Below are positions 1-7,911 of a DNA stretch of 64,000 nucleotides, one piece after another; positions within the stretch are counted from its first letter, which is position 1; the number at the start of each line of letters is the position of its first letter. Source of the stretch: Fulvivirgaceae bacterium JP3-4 (GTDB taxonomy: Bacteria; Bacteroidota; Bacteroidia; Cytophagales; Cyclobacteriaceae); contig JARKND010000005.1 of NCBI GenBank assembly GCA_029309925.1, positions 558,001-622,000 on the forward strand, given 5' to 3'. Made by a program: the position numbers and the translations under genes. The notes beneath the pieces are model-generated. The model was not told the DNA's origin, did not search any database, and saw only the letters and a list, made by a program, of their open reading frames with translations.

Positions 1-197
1 TCACGGTGCGGAGGCGTTCCCGTAATTCCCGTCAGGTAAATTTTTTCAAACCGAAAAGCGTCTGTCGTGCGAAATGCAGACCCAACGTTGTGAAGGCTGC
101 GTATGTTGTCGAGGACGACTACAATCGGCAACTTATCGGATGCCTTGAACTCATCTACGGAGATCCGGCCGAGCTCTTCGAGCTTTAACTTCTTCAT
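1..197 (-). CDS. TrmH/SpoU-family RNA 2'-O-methyltransferase, N-terminal part (cut by window edge)
   Basis: The minus strand from the ATG at 197 reads open to base 1, giving 65 complete codons. The translation contains VVVLDNIRSLHNVGSAFRTT followed by DAFRFEKIYLTGITGTPPHR. The stretch LDNIRSxxNVGSAFRTxDAF is the first conserved motif of the SpoU/TrmH 2'-O-ribose methyltransferases, where the N and R residues help bind substrate and S-adenosylmethionine. These enzymes methylate tRNA or rRNA in the cytoplasm through a knotted SPOUT fold. The C-terminal motifs lie outside the window, so the RNA target cannot be named. The plus-strand frame over the same bases has no recognisable content and is a shadow. 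Confidence 0.88.
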   Translation of the reverse strand, partial: MKKLKLEELGRISVDEFKASDKLPIVVVLDNIRSLHNVGSAFRTTDAFRFEKIYLTGITGTPPHR

Positions 198-223
198 GCC
201 ACGAAAATAATCAACATTTCGCT

Positions 224-820
224 TCAATCGCCTTCGGCCTGTGCAATCAGATCTTCAATCTGTCTGAGATATTTTCCATACGAGATCCGCGTCATCCATT
301 TGGTTAAAAAGTAGCAGGCGGGTGTGACAATGGCCATCGTTACGATAAGGCTTAGATAAAACCGCGGCAGAAGCATCATTTCGGCTGCGTCCTTTTTCAT
401 TGAGACGCCCAACACAAATCCAGCTGCGACACAAAGCGGAAAAAATCCCCATGAGATCTTTTGCTGGAACTGTATGGTCTGTGTTACAATGTCGTGGACG
501 CTGTGAAGAACAGAGAGTACCTTTTCATCAGACTGATAAAGTTTCTTAATCTTCCGGTAAACGCGGAGGTTGATCATAAAAAGAAATGTATACGCTACAA
601 CCACGATGACGAGCCCGACTTTGACGATAGTTTGATCCACCAGGAAAAGCATCCCGGCAAAGATCATCCCGAACAAAACGCAAAACACAAGTCCGAGACC
701 GAAGGCCAGGATCAGGTTGGCCACAGGGTGCTTTGAGTGCTTGGGAACCGTAATCGTTCCTGTAACGGGGACGCTCAGCTTTTCTTTCTCCAATGTCTTC
801 CACGCTTCTTTCAAATCCAT
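224..820 (-). CDS. Four-helix membrane protein downstream of an ECF sigma factor
   Basis: This 198-residue protein has a charged N-terminus (MDLKEAWKTLEKEKLSVPV) followed by about four hydrophobic segments near residues 35-57, 66-87, 121-139 and 150-172. No catalytic motif is seen. Its ATG lies one base after the stop of the sigma factor gene, so the two are almost certainly translationally coupled. In Bacteroidota the gene next to an ECF sigma factor is often a membrane-bound regulator, so an anti-sigma-like role is a reasonable inference. However, no zinc-finger or FecR-type anti-sigma domain is visible, and it could simply be a co-regulated envelope protein. Confidence 0.8.
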   Translation of the reverse strand: MDLKEAWKTLEKEKLSVPVTGTITVPKHSKHPVANLILAFGLGLVFCVLFGMIFAGMLFLVDQTIVKVGLVIVVVAYTFLFMINLRVYRKIKKLYQSDEKVLSVLHSVHDIVTQTIQFQQKISWGFFPLCVAAGFVLGVSMKKDAAEMMLLPRFYLSLIVTMAIVTPACYFLTKWMTRISYGKYLRQIEDLIAQAEGD

Positions 821-821
821 G

Positions 822-1301
822 TTACAGCGGTTTAAGTGTTTTGATAAGAAGTTCCTTAACGCGATGAAGTTTCACTGCGAGATGGTTCTTCGTCAAACCT
901 GCGATCTCTGCGATTTCTTCATTTTCATATCCATCCAGATGCAGCGAAATGATCATGCGGTCAATTTCGTTCAACTGACGGATTGCAACATACAAGGCCT
1001 CACTGTCGTGCGAAGCAGATTTGTCGGCAACATTAAACGTGGTCATGTCATCATGGTGATCGATCACATTTGGTCTTCGCTTAAACGTCAGAACGGTATT
1101 AAGCCCGATCCGGTACAGCCAGGTTGAAAATTTCGATCGTCCTTCGAAGCGCGGGAATGATCGCCACGCCTGAAAGATGATTTCCTGGAAGAGATCCTTC
1201 TCATCCTCCTCGTGGTTCACATAAAGCCGGATGACTTTAAATATGATCCCGCGGTTCTCTTCGATCCGCCTGGTGAACTCCTTGTCAGGTGAAGACATCA
1301 T
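822..1301 (-). CDS. ECF RNA polymerase sigma factor
   Basis: This 159-residue protein has the two-domain layout of group 4 (ECF) sigma factors. Region 2 covers roughly residues 20-85 (DEKDLFQEIIFQAWRSFPRF, then FSTWLYRIGLNTVL). Region 4 lies near the C-terminus (LNEIDRMIISLHLDGYENEE followed by IAEIAGLTKNHLAVKLHRVK), the helix-turn-helix that reads the -35 element. A TTG-initiated form would add two residues. I chose the first ATG, at 1301. It sits in a tight minus-strand operon with a 34-residue membrane peptide 12 bases upstream and a membrane protein one base downstream. The regulon is unknown. Confidence 0.93.
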   Translation of the reverse strand: MMSSPDKEFTRRIEENRGIIFKVIRLYVNHEEDEKDLFQEIIFQAWRSFPRFEGRSKFSTWLYRIGLNTVLTFKRRPNVIDHHDDMTTFNVADKSASHDSEALYVAIRQLNEIDRMIISLHLDGYENEEIAEIAGLTKNHLAVKLHRVKELLIKTLKPL

Positions 1302-1313
1302 CGACAAATGTTA

Positions 1314-1418
1314 CTATTGCATGTTGTTGACGACCAGGTAGGAAATCGTAAAACCCGCTCCGAAAAAAAGGCCGAGAATTGCAGCTTTGATGATCCAGCT
1401 CTTCAGATTTATTTTCAT
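1314..1418 (-). CDS. 34-residue single-pass membrane peptide leading the ECF operon
   Basis: An ATG at 1418 opens a 34-codon frame ending at 1314. It encodes MKINLKSWIIKAAILGLFFG followed by AGFTISYLVVNNMQ: a short basic N-terminus, then a continuous hydrophobic helix, as in small single-span membrane proteins. The stop lies 12 bases before the sigma factor ATG on the same strand. It could be an uncleaved membrane peptide that modulates the neighbouring membrane protein, or a leader. It is too short for homology to be judged by eye. The hydrophobic pattern and operon position are the whole case. Confidence 0.55.
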   Translation of the reverse strand: MKINLKSWIIKAAILGLFFGAGFTISYLVVNNMQ

Positions 1419-1438
1419 AGTTCGTGTGGTAAAAGTCA

Positions 1439-1515
1439 ATGGCTTTAAGCTATACCTATGGCCGAAGTCAAGTTAACGGCAATGGCTTTTGGCTATAGCT
1501 ATGGCCCAAAGCCAT
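1439..1515. repeat. Two imperfect direct copies of a palindromic 25-mer
   Basis: Bases 1439-1463 and 1482-1506 are two versions of atggctttNNgctatanctatggcc. The second copy is followed by caaagccat, so 1482-1515 can fold into a near-perfect 16-bp stem. It lies upstream of the ECF operon and of the divergent methyltransferase gene. It could be an operator or a mobile palindromic repeat. Confidence 0.6.
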
Positions 1516-1611
1516 GGCTAATTTCTTCATTTGTCAATCAGTACCATTTGAACGGCAATTATTACAGGTCAGAAAAATAATCTTCATTGGAGCTACTTTC
1601 GTTTAACAGAT

Positions 1612-2262
1612 ATGCGGCTTGCCATCCTTTTCCTTCTGATTTCCTTTACAGGTTTCGCACAGGATCCTTACAAGAATATCTATTCAGCCCACGCGTGGAA
1701 GGAGCGCGACAAATGGCAAAAACCAGACGAGCTGATAAAACTGCTAAACCTGAAAGCTGGCGATCAGGCAGCTGACATTGGTTGCCACGAAGGGTACATG
1801 ACGTTCAAGCTCTCGAAAGTGGTTGGTCCTGAGGGAAAAGTTTACGCAGTTGATGTAGAGGAAAGCAAAGTGAAAAAAGTTGAATCGCTTGCCGCGGAAT
1901 CGAAAATAAAAAATATCACACCCATCAAAGGCGACTACGACAACCCTAAACTTCCGCTCAATACACTCAACGCTGTGATCATTCTCGATACCTATCACGA
2001 GATGGATGACCATGACGAAATTCTACAACATGTTTTCAAAGCATTGAAGCCTGGCGGGCGCTTGCTGCTGTGTGAGCCGATTGCTGAATCGCGAAGAAAA
2101 TCATCCCGCTCAGAACAGGAAAGCCGCCACGAGCTCGGTATGTCGTTCGCGCTTGCCGATCTTAAAAAAGCCGGATTCAAAATCACATTTCAGCAAGATC
2201 CGTTTGTCGACAGGACCAAAGAGAAGGGAGATAAGATGTGGGTCATTGTTGCGGAGAGATAA
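1612..2262 (+). CDS. Exported class I SAM-dependent methyltransferase
   Basis: This 216-residue protein begins with a clear signal peptide (MRLAILFLLISFTGFAQ). A class I methyltransferase fold follows. Motif I is AADIGCHEGYMTFKLSKVVG (near residues 52-71), with the acidic motif II in VYAVDVEESKVKKV. A post-I region follows with ITPIKGDYDNPKLP and AVIILDTYHEMDD. Glycine-rich motif I binds S-adenosylmethionine, so a periplasmic location is odd because SAM is cytosolic. Such secreted or lipoprotein-like methyltransferases are nevertheless frequent in Bacteroidota annotation. The substrate is unknown. The start was chosen for the signal peptide. It stands alone between the ECF operon and mutS. 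Confidence 0.85.
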   Translation: MRLAILFLLISFTGFAQDPYKNIYSAHAWKERDKWQKPDELIKLLNLKAGDQAADIGCHEGYMTFKLSKVVGPEGKVYAVDVEESKVKKVESLAAESKIKNITPIKGDYDNPKLPLNTLNAVIILDTYHEMDDHDEILQHVFKALKPGGRLLLCEPIAESRRKSSRSEQESRHELGMSFALADLKKAGFKITFQQDPFVDRTKEKGDKMWVIVAER

Positions 2263-2282
2263 CCAGCCAGGAGAAGAAAAAA

Positions 2283-2456
2283 ATTGCAAGTTCCAAGTTC
2301 CAAGTTCCTAAGAAGGAAGACTATTCTGTTGGAAGACAAATCGTTATATACCGAAAGTTGAATTTGGACTTTGGGATTTGGAATTTGGATCTTGGAATTT
2401 GACTTCGGATTTGTGATTTGGAATTTGGTTATTGGTGCTTGGAAATTGGTATTTTT
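2283..2456. repeat. Intergenic word-repeat array, theme TTGGAATTTGG
   Basis: The left part (2284-2308) repeats caagttccaagttcc. The right part (about 2358-2456) repeats the complementary words tttggaatttgg and cttggaa. The two arms are complementary, so the region can form a long imperfect hairpin. It fills the space between the methyltransferase gene and mutS. A second array of the same theme lies at 32884-33001. Confidence 0.7.
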
Positions 2457-2463
2457 ACCCTGA

Positions 2464-5079
2464 ATGTCCGAAGCAAAAACCACCACTACCGAGACCCCGC
2501 TCATGAAGCAATACAACGCCATCAAGGCGAAGTATCCCGGGGCGCTTTTACTCTTCCGTGTCGGAGATTTTTATGAAACTTTCGGGGAGGATGCTGTCAA
2601 GGCAAGTAAAGTGCTGGACATCGTGCTGACCAAACGTGGTGCGGGTTCTTCTTCTGAAGTAGAGCTTGCCGGATTTCCTCACCATTCGCTCGACACCTAT
2701 CTTCCAAAACTTGTTCGCGCAGGCCATCGTGTTGCGATCTGCGATCAGCTGGAAGATCCAAAATTTGTAAAGGGCATCGTGAAGCGTGGGGTCACTGAGC
2801 TCGTAACGCCCGGGCTATCCTACAACGACAATGTTCTCGATCGCAAGCAAAATAATTTCCTCGCCTCGATCTTCGCAGGCAAGGATGTTTTGGGAATCTC
2901 ATTTCTTGATGTTTCGACCGGAGAATTCTACGCAGCGCAGGGAAATGAAAACTACGTACTGAAACTCCTGCAGGGATTTTCTCCTTCCGAAATTATTTTC
3001 AGTAAATCGTCACGCGAACGTTTCGAAAAACTTTTTGGTGATGAATACAATACTTTCGCGTTGGACGAATGGGTTTACGGTTTCGATTATGGTTATGAAA
3101 AACTGATCAACCAATTCAAAACCCAGTCGCTGAAAGGTTTTGGCATTGATGAGTATGGTGAGGCCATCATCGCAGCCGGTGCAATCCTTCATTATCTCGA
3201 AGACACCGAACACAAGGACACCTCGCATATCTCGTCTATATCACGCATTGATGAAGACCGGTATGTGTGGCTTGATAAATTCACCATCCGCAACCTCGAG
3301 CTTGTACACTCGCAACACGATGGTGGTGTTCCACTGATCGACATCCTCGACAGGACGGTAACGCCCATGGGTTCCCGTCAGCTGAGGAAGTGGATGATCC
3401 TTCCGCTGAAAGACAAAGTCGCAATAGATGAACGCCTGAAGATTGTTGACTCGTTTTATACCGATCACGCTTTCGCGGAAAAAATTCAGGATTGCCTTAA
3501 GCACGTTGCCGATCTGGAACGACTGATCTCCAAGGTTGCCGTGAACAGGATCAATCCAAGAGAGATGATCCATCTCAAGCGTTCGCTGAAATGTATCGGC
3601 CCTGCGCGGCAGGCACTGAGCGATCATAATTCACCGGAGCTGAAAAAGATGGCTGACCAGCTTCATCCGTGCGAATTTCTTCTTGAAAAAATTGAGAAGG
3701 AACTTCGTGAAGATGTTTCCATTCTGAGCAACCAGGGTGGGCTGATCAAAGATGGCATTGATGCCGAACTCGATGAACTCCAGAAAATCGCCTTCTCCGG
3801 AAAGGATTATCTGCTGCAGATCCAGAAACGCGAAGTTGAACGAACTGGAATCTCATCTTTAAAAATTTCGTACAATAAAGTTTTTGGATACTATCTCGAA
3901 GTCAGCAACGCAAATAAAGACAAGGTTCCGACTGACTGGATCCGGAAACAAACACTGGTGAACGCTGAGCGATTCATCACTGAGGAGCTCAAAGTTTACG
4001 AAGAAAAAATTCTGCACGCTGAGGAGAAACTTGTTGTGATCGAGCAGCGGATTTTCAACGCACTGGTTCACGCTGCCGCGGATTACATCCCGCAGATCCA
4101 GCAGAACGCAAGGGTGATCGCCCAGCTCGATTGTTTGCTTTCATTTGCTTTTGTGGCGCGCGGGAATCGTTACAACAAGCCGGAAATCAACGACTCACTC
4201 ATTGTTGATATAAAATCAGGGCGCCATCCGGTGATCGAAAAGCAACTTCCGGTTGGAGAGTCCTACGTTCCCAACGACATCTACCTCGACAGCGAGAAAC
4301 AACAGATCCTCATCATCACCGGTCCGAACATGGCAGGTAAATCTGCACTCCTTCGCCAGACAGCATTAATTGTACTGCTTGCGCAGATGGGAAGTTTTGT
4401 TCCCGCGGAAGCGGCAAAAATCGGAATCGTTGACAAGATCTTTACGCGAGTTGGTGCTTCTGATAATTTGTCGCGGGGAGAATCTACCTTCATGGTGGAG
4501 ATGACGGAGACAGCAAGCATTCTCAACAACCTGAGCAACCGCAGTCTCATTCTGATGGATGAGATCGGTCGCGGCACGAGCACATACGATGGCGTTTCAA
4601 TTGCGTGGGCCATCGTTGAATATTTGCACAACCACAGCCACAAAGACTGCAAGCCGAAGACGTTGTTCGCCACACACTACCACGAGCTCAATCAGCTGAC
4701 AGAGGATCTCACACGCGTAAAAAATTTCAATGTGTCCGTGAAAGAAGTTGGTGACAAGATCATCTTCATGCGCAAGCTCAAAGAAGGTGGCAGCGAGCAC
4801 AGCTTCGGTATTCACGTAGCGCAGATCGCAGGCATGCCGAATAAAGTTGTGTTTCGTGCGAACGAGATTTTACATTTTCTCGAGAAGGACAAACACAAAA
4901 ACGAAAAGAAAAAAATCCAGGACGTTCCGAAGGCCACTCCTCAGATGAGTCTCTTCGAAGCAGATCCGCGCTTCCTCGAAATCATGGACATGCTTGGCAA
5001 GATCGACATCAACACCATCAGTCCTGTCGAAGCACTTTTGAAACTCAACGAACTGATTTCGGCTTCGAAGAAAAAGTAG
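2464..5079 (+). CDS. mutS: DNA mismatch repair protein MutS
   Basis: At 871 residues this is a full-length MutS1. The mismatch-reading Phe-x-Glu is present as FYE at residues 36-38 in FRVGDFYETFGEDA. The P-loop GPNMAGKS is at about 620-627. Walker B with DEIGRGTST starts at about 699, followed by the conserved FATHYHEL. MutS binds base mismatches and small loops as a clamp, and hands the signal to MutL in an ATP-dependent way. The C-terminus carries the usual short helix-turn-helix dimer region (SPVEALLKLNEL). It appears monocistronic, with word-repeat DNA upstream. The ATG at 2464 is the only start that preserves the N-terminal domain. Confidence 0.98.
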   Translation: MSEAKTTTTETPLMKQYNAIKAKYPGALLLFRVGDFYETFGEDAVKASKVLDIVLTKRGAGSSSEVELAGFPHHSLDTYLPKLVRAGHRVAICDQLEDPKFVKGIVKRGVTELVTPGLSYNDNVLDRKQNNFLASIFAGKDVLGISFLDVSTGEFYAAQGNENYVLKLLQGFSPSEIIFSKSSRERFEKLFGDEYNTFALDEWVYGFDYGYEKLINQFKTQSLKGFGIDEYGEAIIAAGAILHYLEDTEHKDTSHISSISRIDEDRYVWLDKFTIRNLELVHSQHDGGVPLIDILDRTVTPMGSRQLRKWMILPLKDKVAIDERLKIVDSFYTDHAFAEKIQDCLKHVADLERLISKVAVNRINPREMIHLKRSLKCIGPARQALSDHNSPELKKMADQLHPCEFLLEKIEKELREDVSILSNQGGLIKDGIDAELDELQKIAFSGKDYLLQIQKREVERTGISSLKISYNKVFGYYLEVSNANKDKVPTDWIRKQTLVNAERFITEELKVYEEKILHAEEKLVVIEQRIFNALVHAAADYIPQIQQNARVIAQLDCLLSFAFVARGNRYNKPEINDSLIVDIKSGRHPVIEKQLPVGESYVPNDIYLDSEKQQILIITGPNMAGKSALLRQTALIVLLAQMGSFVPAEAAKIGIVDKIFTRVGASDNLSRGESTFMVEMTETASILNNLSNRSLILMDEIGRGTSTYDGVSIAWAIVEYLHNHSHKDCKPKTLFATHYHELNQLTEDLTRVKNFNVSVKEVGDKIIFMRKLKEGGSEHSFGIHVAQIAGMPNKVVFRANEILHFLEKDKHKNEKKKIQDVPKATPQMSLFEADPRFLEIMDMLGKIDINTISPVEALLKLNELISASKKK

Positions 5080-5084
5080 GATTC

Positions 5085-5124
5085 TTGGTGCACCTTTGTG
5101 TTCCTGGTGTCTTGGTGGCTATGA
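5085..5124. repeat. Short word repeat, theme CTTGGTGTCCTTGG
   Basis: The sequence cttggtgcacctttgtgttcctggtgtcttggtggct repeats the words ttggtg and tcctgg directly after mutS. A related copy follows the glycosyltransferase gene at about 49955-49993 (ctggtgccccttcgtgttct, then tggtggcttt). I see no gene in the rest of 5080-5304. Confidence 0.45.
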
Positions 5125-5304
5125 AACTGCCGGCTAACAATCGTTCACTATTTGCTTAATCTTCATTTAATCGCACACCTGACGAAAATCATCGAATTCA
5201 TCAATGATTTCTCGCATTTACACACGACCTTTGTAATCTTGTTCAGAGGAAATTCAGCAGATCCAACCTGAACTAATTCAATCAAGTCTGCTGTTAGAAC
5301 ACCA

Positions 5305-6267
5305 ATGAGTCAAACTATTGTAACACCGGAAAAACGCAGCAAGCCGATCATCGCACAGGAAATCGCATTTGCTGCTGTTCACCTTCTCCCACTCGCTGCG
5401 ATCTGGACAGGCGCAACTCTGTTCGACTGGATCGTGTGTGGCGTGCTTTACGTTACGCGCATGTTCTGGGTGACAGGCGGATACCATCGCTACTTCGCAC
5501 ATAAATCGTACAAGACATCACGCTGGTTTCAGTTTGTGATTGCATTCATGTCAGAGACGACAGCGCAGAAGGGTGTGCTCTGGTGGGCTGCTCATCACCG
5601 TCATCACCACCGCCACAGCGACACGCCTGCAGATCCACACTCAATGAAGATCTATGGCTTCTGGTATTCGCACATCGGCTGGATAGTGGGACCGGATTTC
5701 AAAGAAACCGACTACAAAACCATTGGCGACTACGCGAAATATCCTGAGCTCATGTGGTTGAATAAACATTATCTCGTTCCACCAACAATTCTTGCGCTAG
5801 TGGTAATGGCAGCCGGAGCAATTGTAAACGGTGGAAGCATCACGGAATTTTTTACGCATCATGCCTTCTCAACATTGTTTATTGGATTTTTCCTGAGTAC
5901 AGTGATCCTGTATCATGGAACATTCTCGATCAACTCCATCATGCACAAGTTTGGTAAGCAGCGTTACGAAACTGGTGAAGAATCAAAGAACAGCGTGTGG
6001 CTCGCATTGCTTACACTCGGTGAAGGCTGGCATAATAACCACCACTACTATGAGACTTCTGCGCGTCAGGGGTTCTTCTGGTGGGAAATTGACTTCACCT
6101 ACTACGGACTCAGAGCATTGCAAGCGGTCGGTTTGATCTGGGATCTGAAGGGTGTACCGGATCACATTAAATATTCGAAGAACAAACAACACGCGCAGCA
6201 ACTTCGAAAGGAAATTGAAGCGAAGAAAACTGCAAAGCCGGAAGTTCTGGAAGAGCAGGCAGCGTAG
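5305..6267 (+). CDS. Acyl-CoA (delta-9 type) fatty acid desaturase
   Basis: This 320-residue membrane enzyme shows all three histidine boxes of the stearoyl-CoA desaturase family. They are HRYFAH (residues 61-66), HHRHH (97-101 and neighbours) and HNNHH (243-247). These bind the di-iron centre that inserts a cis double bond into saturated acyl chains, using O2 and reducing equivalents. Hydrophobic segments lie near 25-50, 75-90 and 155-200. Desaturation adjusts membrane fluidity, so cold induction would be usual, but no regulatory site is evident here. The gene ends in a strong intrinsic terminator at 6285-6316, so it is probably a single-gene unit. Confidence 0.96.
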   Translation: MSQTIVTPEKRSKPIIAQEIAFAAVHLLPLAAIWTGATLFDWIVCGVLYVTRMFWVTGGYHRYFAHKSYKTSRWFQFVIAFMSETTAQKGVLWWAAHHRHHHRHSDTPADPHSMKIYGFWYSHIGWIVGPDFKETDYKTIGDYAKYPELMWLNKHYLVPPTILALVVMAAGAIVNGGSITEFFTHHAFSTLFIGFFLSTVILYHGTFSINSIMHKFGKQRYETGEESKNSVWLALLTLGEGWHNNHHYYETSARQGFFWWEIDFTYYGLRALQAVGLIWDLKGVPDHIKYSKNKQHAQQLRKEIEAKKTAKPEVLEEQAA

Positions 6268-6284
6268 GGCAACAAAAATATCGG

Positions 6285-6316
6285 AAAGCCGTCTATAAAA
6301 CAGACGGCTTTTTTTA
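6285..6316 (+). terminator. Intrinsic terminator after the desaturase gene
   Basis: An 8-bp perfect stem, agccgtct / agacggct, with a 7-base loop is followed by a run of eight T. Confidence 0.92.
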
Positions 6317-6333
6317 TTTTAAACCCTACCCGT

Positions 6334-6885
6334 ATGTCCACTTTCCTGACCAGCACGCGCAAACTATTTCAGTACTATAAAGGTCTTGGTGAAAAGACTT
6401 TTGATCAGCTGAATGATGAACAGATCAACTGGCGCCCGAACGAAGCGAGCAACAGCATTGCTTTGATTGTGCACCATTTATCCGGCAACATGCTCTCGCG
6501 CTTTACAGACTTCCTGACGTCAGATGGCGAAAAGTCGTGGCGTAATCGGGAAGCGGAGTTTGAAGTCGGCTATGCTACGAAAATCGAGATGCTCGAAGCC
6601 TGGAATAAAGGCTGGGCCGTTGTTTTTCAGGCGATCGATGGGCTCACTGGGGCGGACCTTGAAAAGGTTATCTACATCCGGAACGAAGGTCAGACCGTCA
6701 TGGAAGCGCTTCAGCGGCAGCTTGCCCACTACCCGCATCATATCGGCCAGATTCTGTATATCGGCAAGGCTTTAAAAGGTCAGGACTGGAAGTCGTTATC
6801 GATACCGAAAGGCGGTTCTCAGCGCTATAATCAGGATAAATTCAGCCAGGAGAAGGAAATTCGCCATTTTACCGACCGTACGTAG
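6334..6885 (+). CDS. DinB-like / DUF1572 family protein
   Basis: This 183-residue protein resembles the DUF1572 branch of the DinB/YfiT four-helix superfamily. The features are NWRPNEASNSIALIVHHLSG near residues 30-50 and QLAHYPHHIGQILYIGKALK near 130-148. The histidines in these two segments (IVHHLSG and HYPHHIGQ) are the probable metal ligands of this superfamily. DinB-like proteins include thiol-dependent S-transferases and many members of unknown function, so the reaction cannot be given. It starts 18 bases after the desaturase terminator and reads independently. Confidence 0.82.
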   Translation: MSTFLTSTRKLFQYYKGLGEKTFDQLNDEQINWRPNEASNSIALIVHHLSGNMLSRFTDFLTSDGEKSWRNREAEFEVGYATKIEMLEAWNKGWAVVFQAIDGLTGADLEKVIYIRNEGQTVMEALQRQLAHYPHHIGQILYIGKALKGQDWKSLSIPKGGSQRYNQDKFSQEKEIRHFTDRT

Positions 6886-7041
6886 CGATTTCGGGCTGAG
6901 AAATTCCGATTTCTGATTGATCGCGTTTGGAAATTATGACCGGAGAATTAAATTTGCACTCCCTTTCAAGGATTACACACGCAGAACGGGCTTCCTGCCT
7001 TTCTTTGTTTTTTGTAATTTGGTTGTTGGGAAGTTTTACAA

Positions 7042-7115
<74 letters not shown>

Positions 7116-7130
7116 AAAATGAAAAACAGA

Positions 7131-7158
7131 AGTGTGAGTTTCGGGCTCACATTTTTTG
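7131..7158 (+). terminator. Intrinsic terminator of tRNA-Gly
   Basis: The sequence tgtgag tttcggg ctcaca is followed by tttttt, 18 bases after the tRNA end. Confidence 0.85.
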
Positions 7159-7182
7159 TTTAAAGGAGGTTGATTAGTGCAA

Positions 7183-7352
7183 ACGTTGATCCGTTGACTA
7201 GTTGATCCGTTGATTCGTGGAGATGGAAGCAAAGGGCATCTGTTTTTTCTAATGACTAATGCCCGATGCCTAATGCCTCTTCCGAGGATAATCTCCGAAT
7301 TAACACGACACCTGCATTCACTAATGACTAATTACCAGTGACTAGTGACTGT
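7183..7352. repeat. Word repeats, themes GTTGATCCGTTGACTAG and ACTAATGACTAATGCC
   Basis: Bases 7183-7221 repeat gttgatccgttgattag-like words. Bases 7250-7277 repeat taatgactaatgcc. Bases 7318-7351 repeat actaatgactaat and gtgactagtgact. They fill the space between the tRNA-Gly terminator and the tRNA-Leu array. No gene is visible. Confidence 0.55.
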
Positions 7353-7355
7353 CAA

Positions 7356-7785
7356 GCCCGGGTGGTGGAATTGGTAGACACGTCCCGATTAAGATCGGGA
7401 TGGCCGGTAATGCCCGAGGAAAATAGATCGATAAGGAAATTGCCCTGGTGGTGGAATTGGTAGACACGTCCCGATTAAGGTCGGGATGGCCAGTAATGCC
7501 CGAGGGAAATAGATCGATAAGGAAATTGCCCTGGTGGTGGAATTGGTAGACACGTCCCGATTAAGATCGGGATGGCCAGTAATGCCCGAGGAAAATAGAT
7601 CGATAAGGAAATTGCCCTGGTGGTGGAATTGGTAGACGCGTCCCGATTAAGATCGGGATGGCCAGTAATGCCCGAGGAAAATAGATCGATAAGGAAATTG
7701 CCCTGGTGGTGGAATTGGTAGACACGTCCCGATTAAGGTCGGGATGGCCAGTAATGCCCGAGGAAAATAGATCGATAAGGAAATT
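7356..7785 (+). repeat. Five tandem 86-bp tRNA-Leu-like units with palindromic anticodon arm
   Basis: Units start at 7356, 7442, 7528, 7614 and 7700. Each is exactly 86 bases, the same length as the intact tRNA-Leu that follows at 7786. The first 27 bases (acceptor 5' strand and D arm, gccctggtggtggaattggt then agacacg) and the variable-arm segment agtaatgcc match the tRNA. The anticodon arm is replaced by the palindrome tcccgattaagatcggga. The T arm and acceptor 3' strand are replaced by cgaggaaaatagatcgataa then ggaaatt. Units differ from each other at only one to four bases (for example taaggtc in units 2 and 5, and gcccggg at the start of unit 1). Without a T arm or pairing acceptor they should not work as tRNAs. 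Confidence 0.9.
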
Positions 7786-7871
7786 GCCCTGGTGGTGGAA
7801 TTGGTAGACACGCAGGACTTAAAATCCTGTGGGCAGTAATGCCTGTACGGGTTCAACTCCCGTCCGGGGTA
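7786..7871 (+). tRNA. tRNA-Leu (anticodon TAA)
   Basis: This 86-base type II tRNA is intact. The acceptor gccctgg pairs with ccggggt (with G-T pairs), and the discriminator is A at 7871. The D arm contains ggtggaattggtagacac. The anticodon stem is cagga / tcctg around CTTAAAA. The variable arm is gggcagtaatgcct, and the T arm is acgggttcaactcccgt. CCA is not encoded. It is the only complete copy at the end of the five degenerate units and upstream of two GIY-YIG cassettes. Confidence 0.95.
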
Positions 7872-7877
7872 CACACT

Positions 7878-7911
7878 AAGAGATGCTGCGTTGAGTGGTA
7901 TCTCTTTTTTT
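7878..7911 (+). terminator. tRNA-Leu terminator, copy 1
   Basis: The stem agagat / atctct (7879-7884 and 7900-7905) is followed by seven or so T, running straight into the ATG of the GIY-YIG gene. The same hairpin recurs 386 and 772 bases later. Confidence 0.75.

Noticed and set aside
7356-7785. CRISPR array
   Set aside because: Units are joined directly with no variable spacers, and the sequence is tRNA-Leu-like. No cas genes are present.
7647-7874. Minus-strand frame across the tRNA array
   Set aside because: It arises only from reading the tRNA and its repeats backwards.
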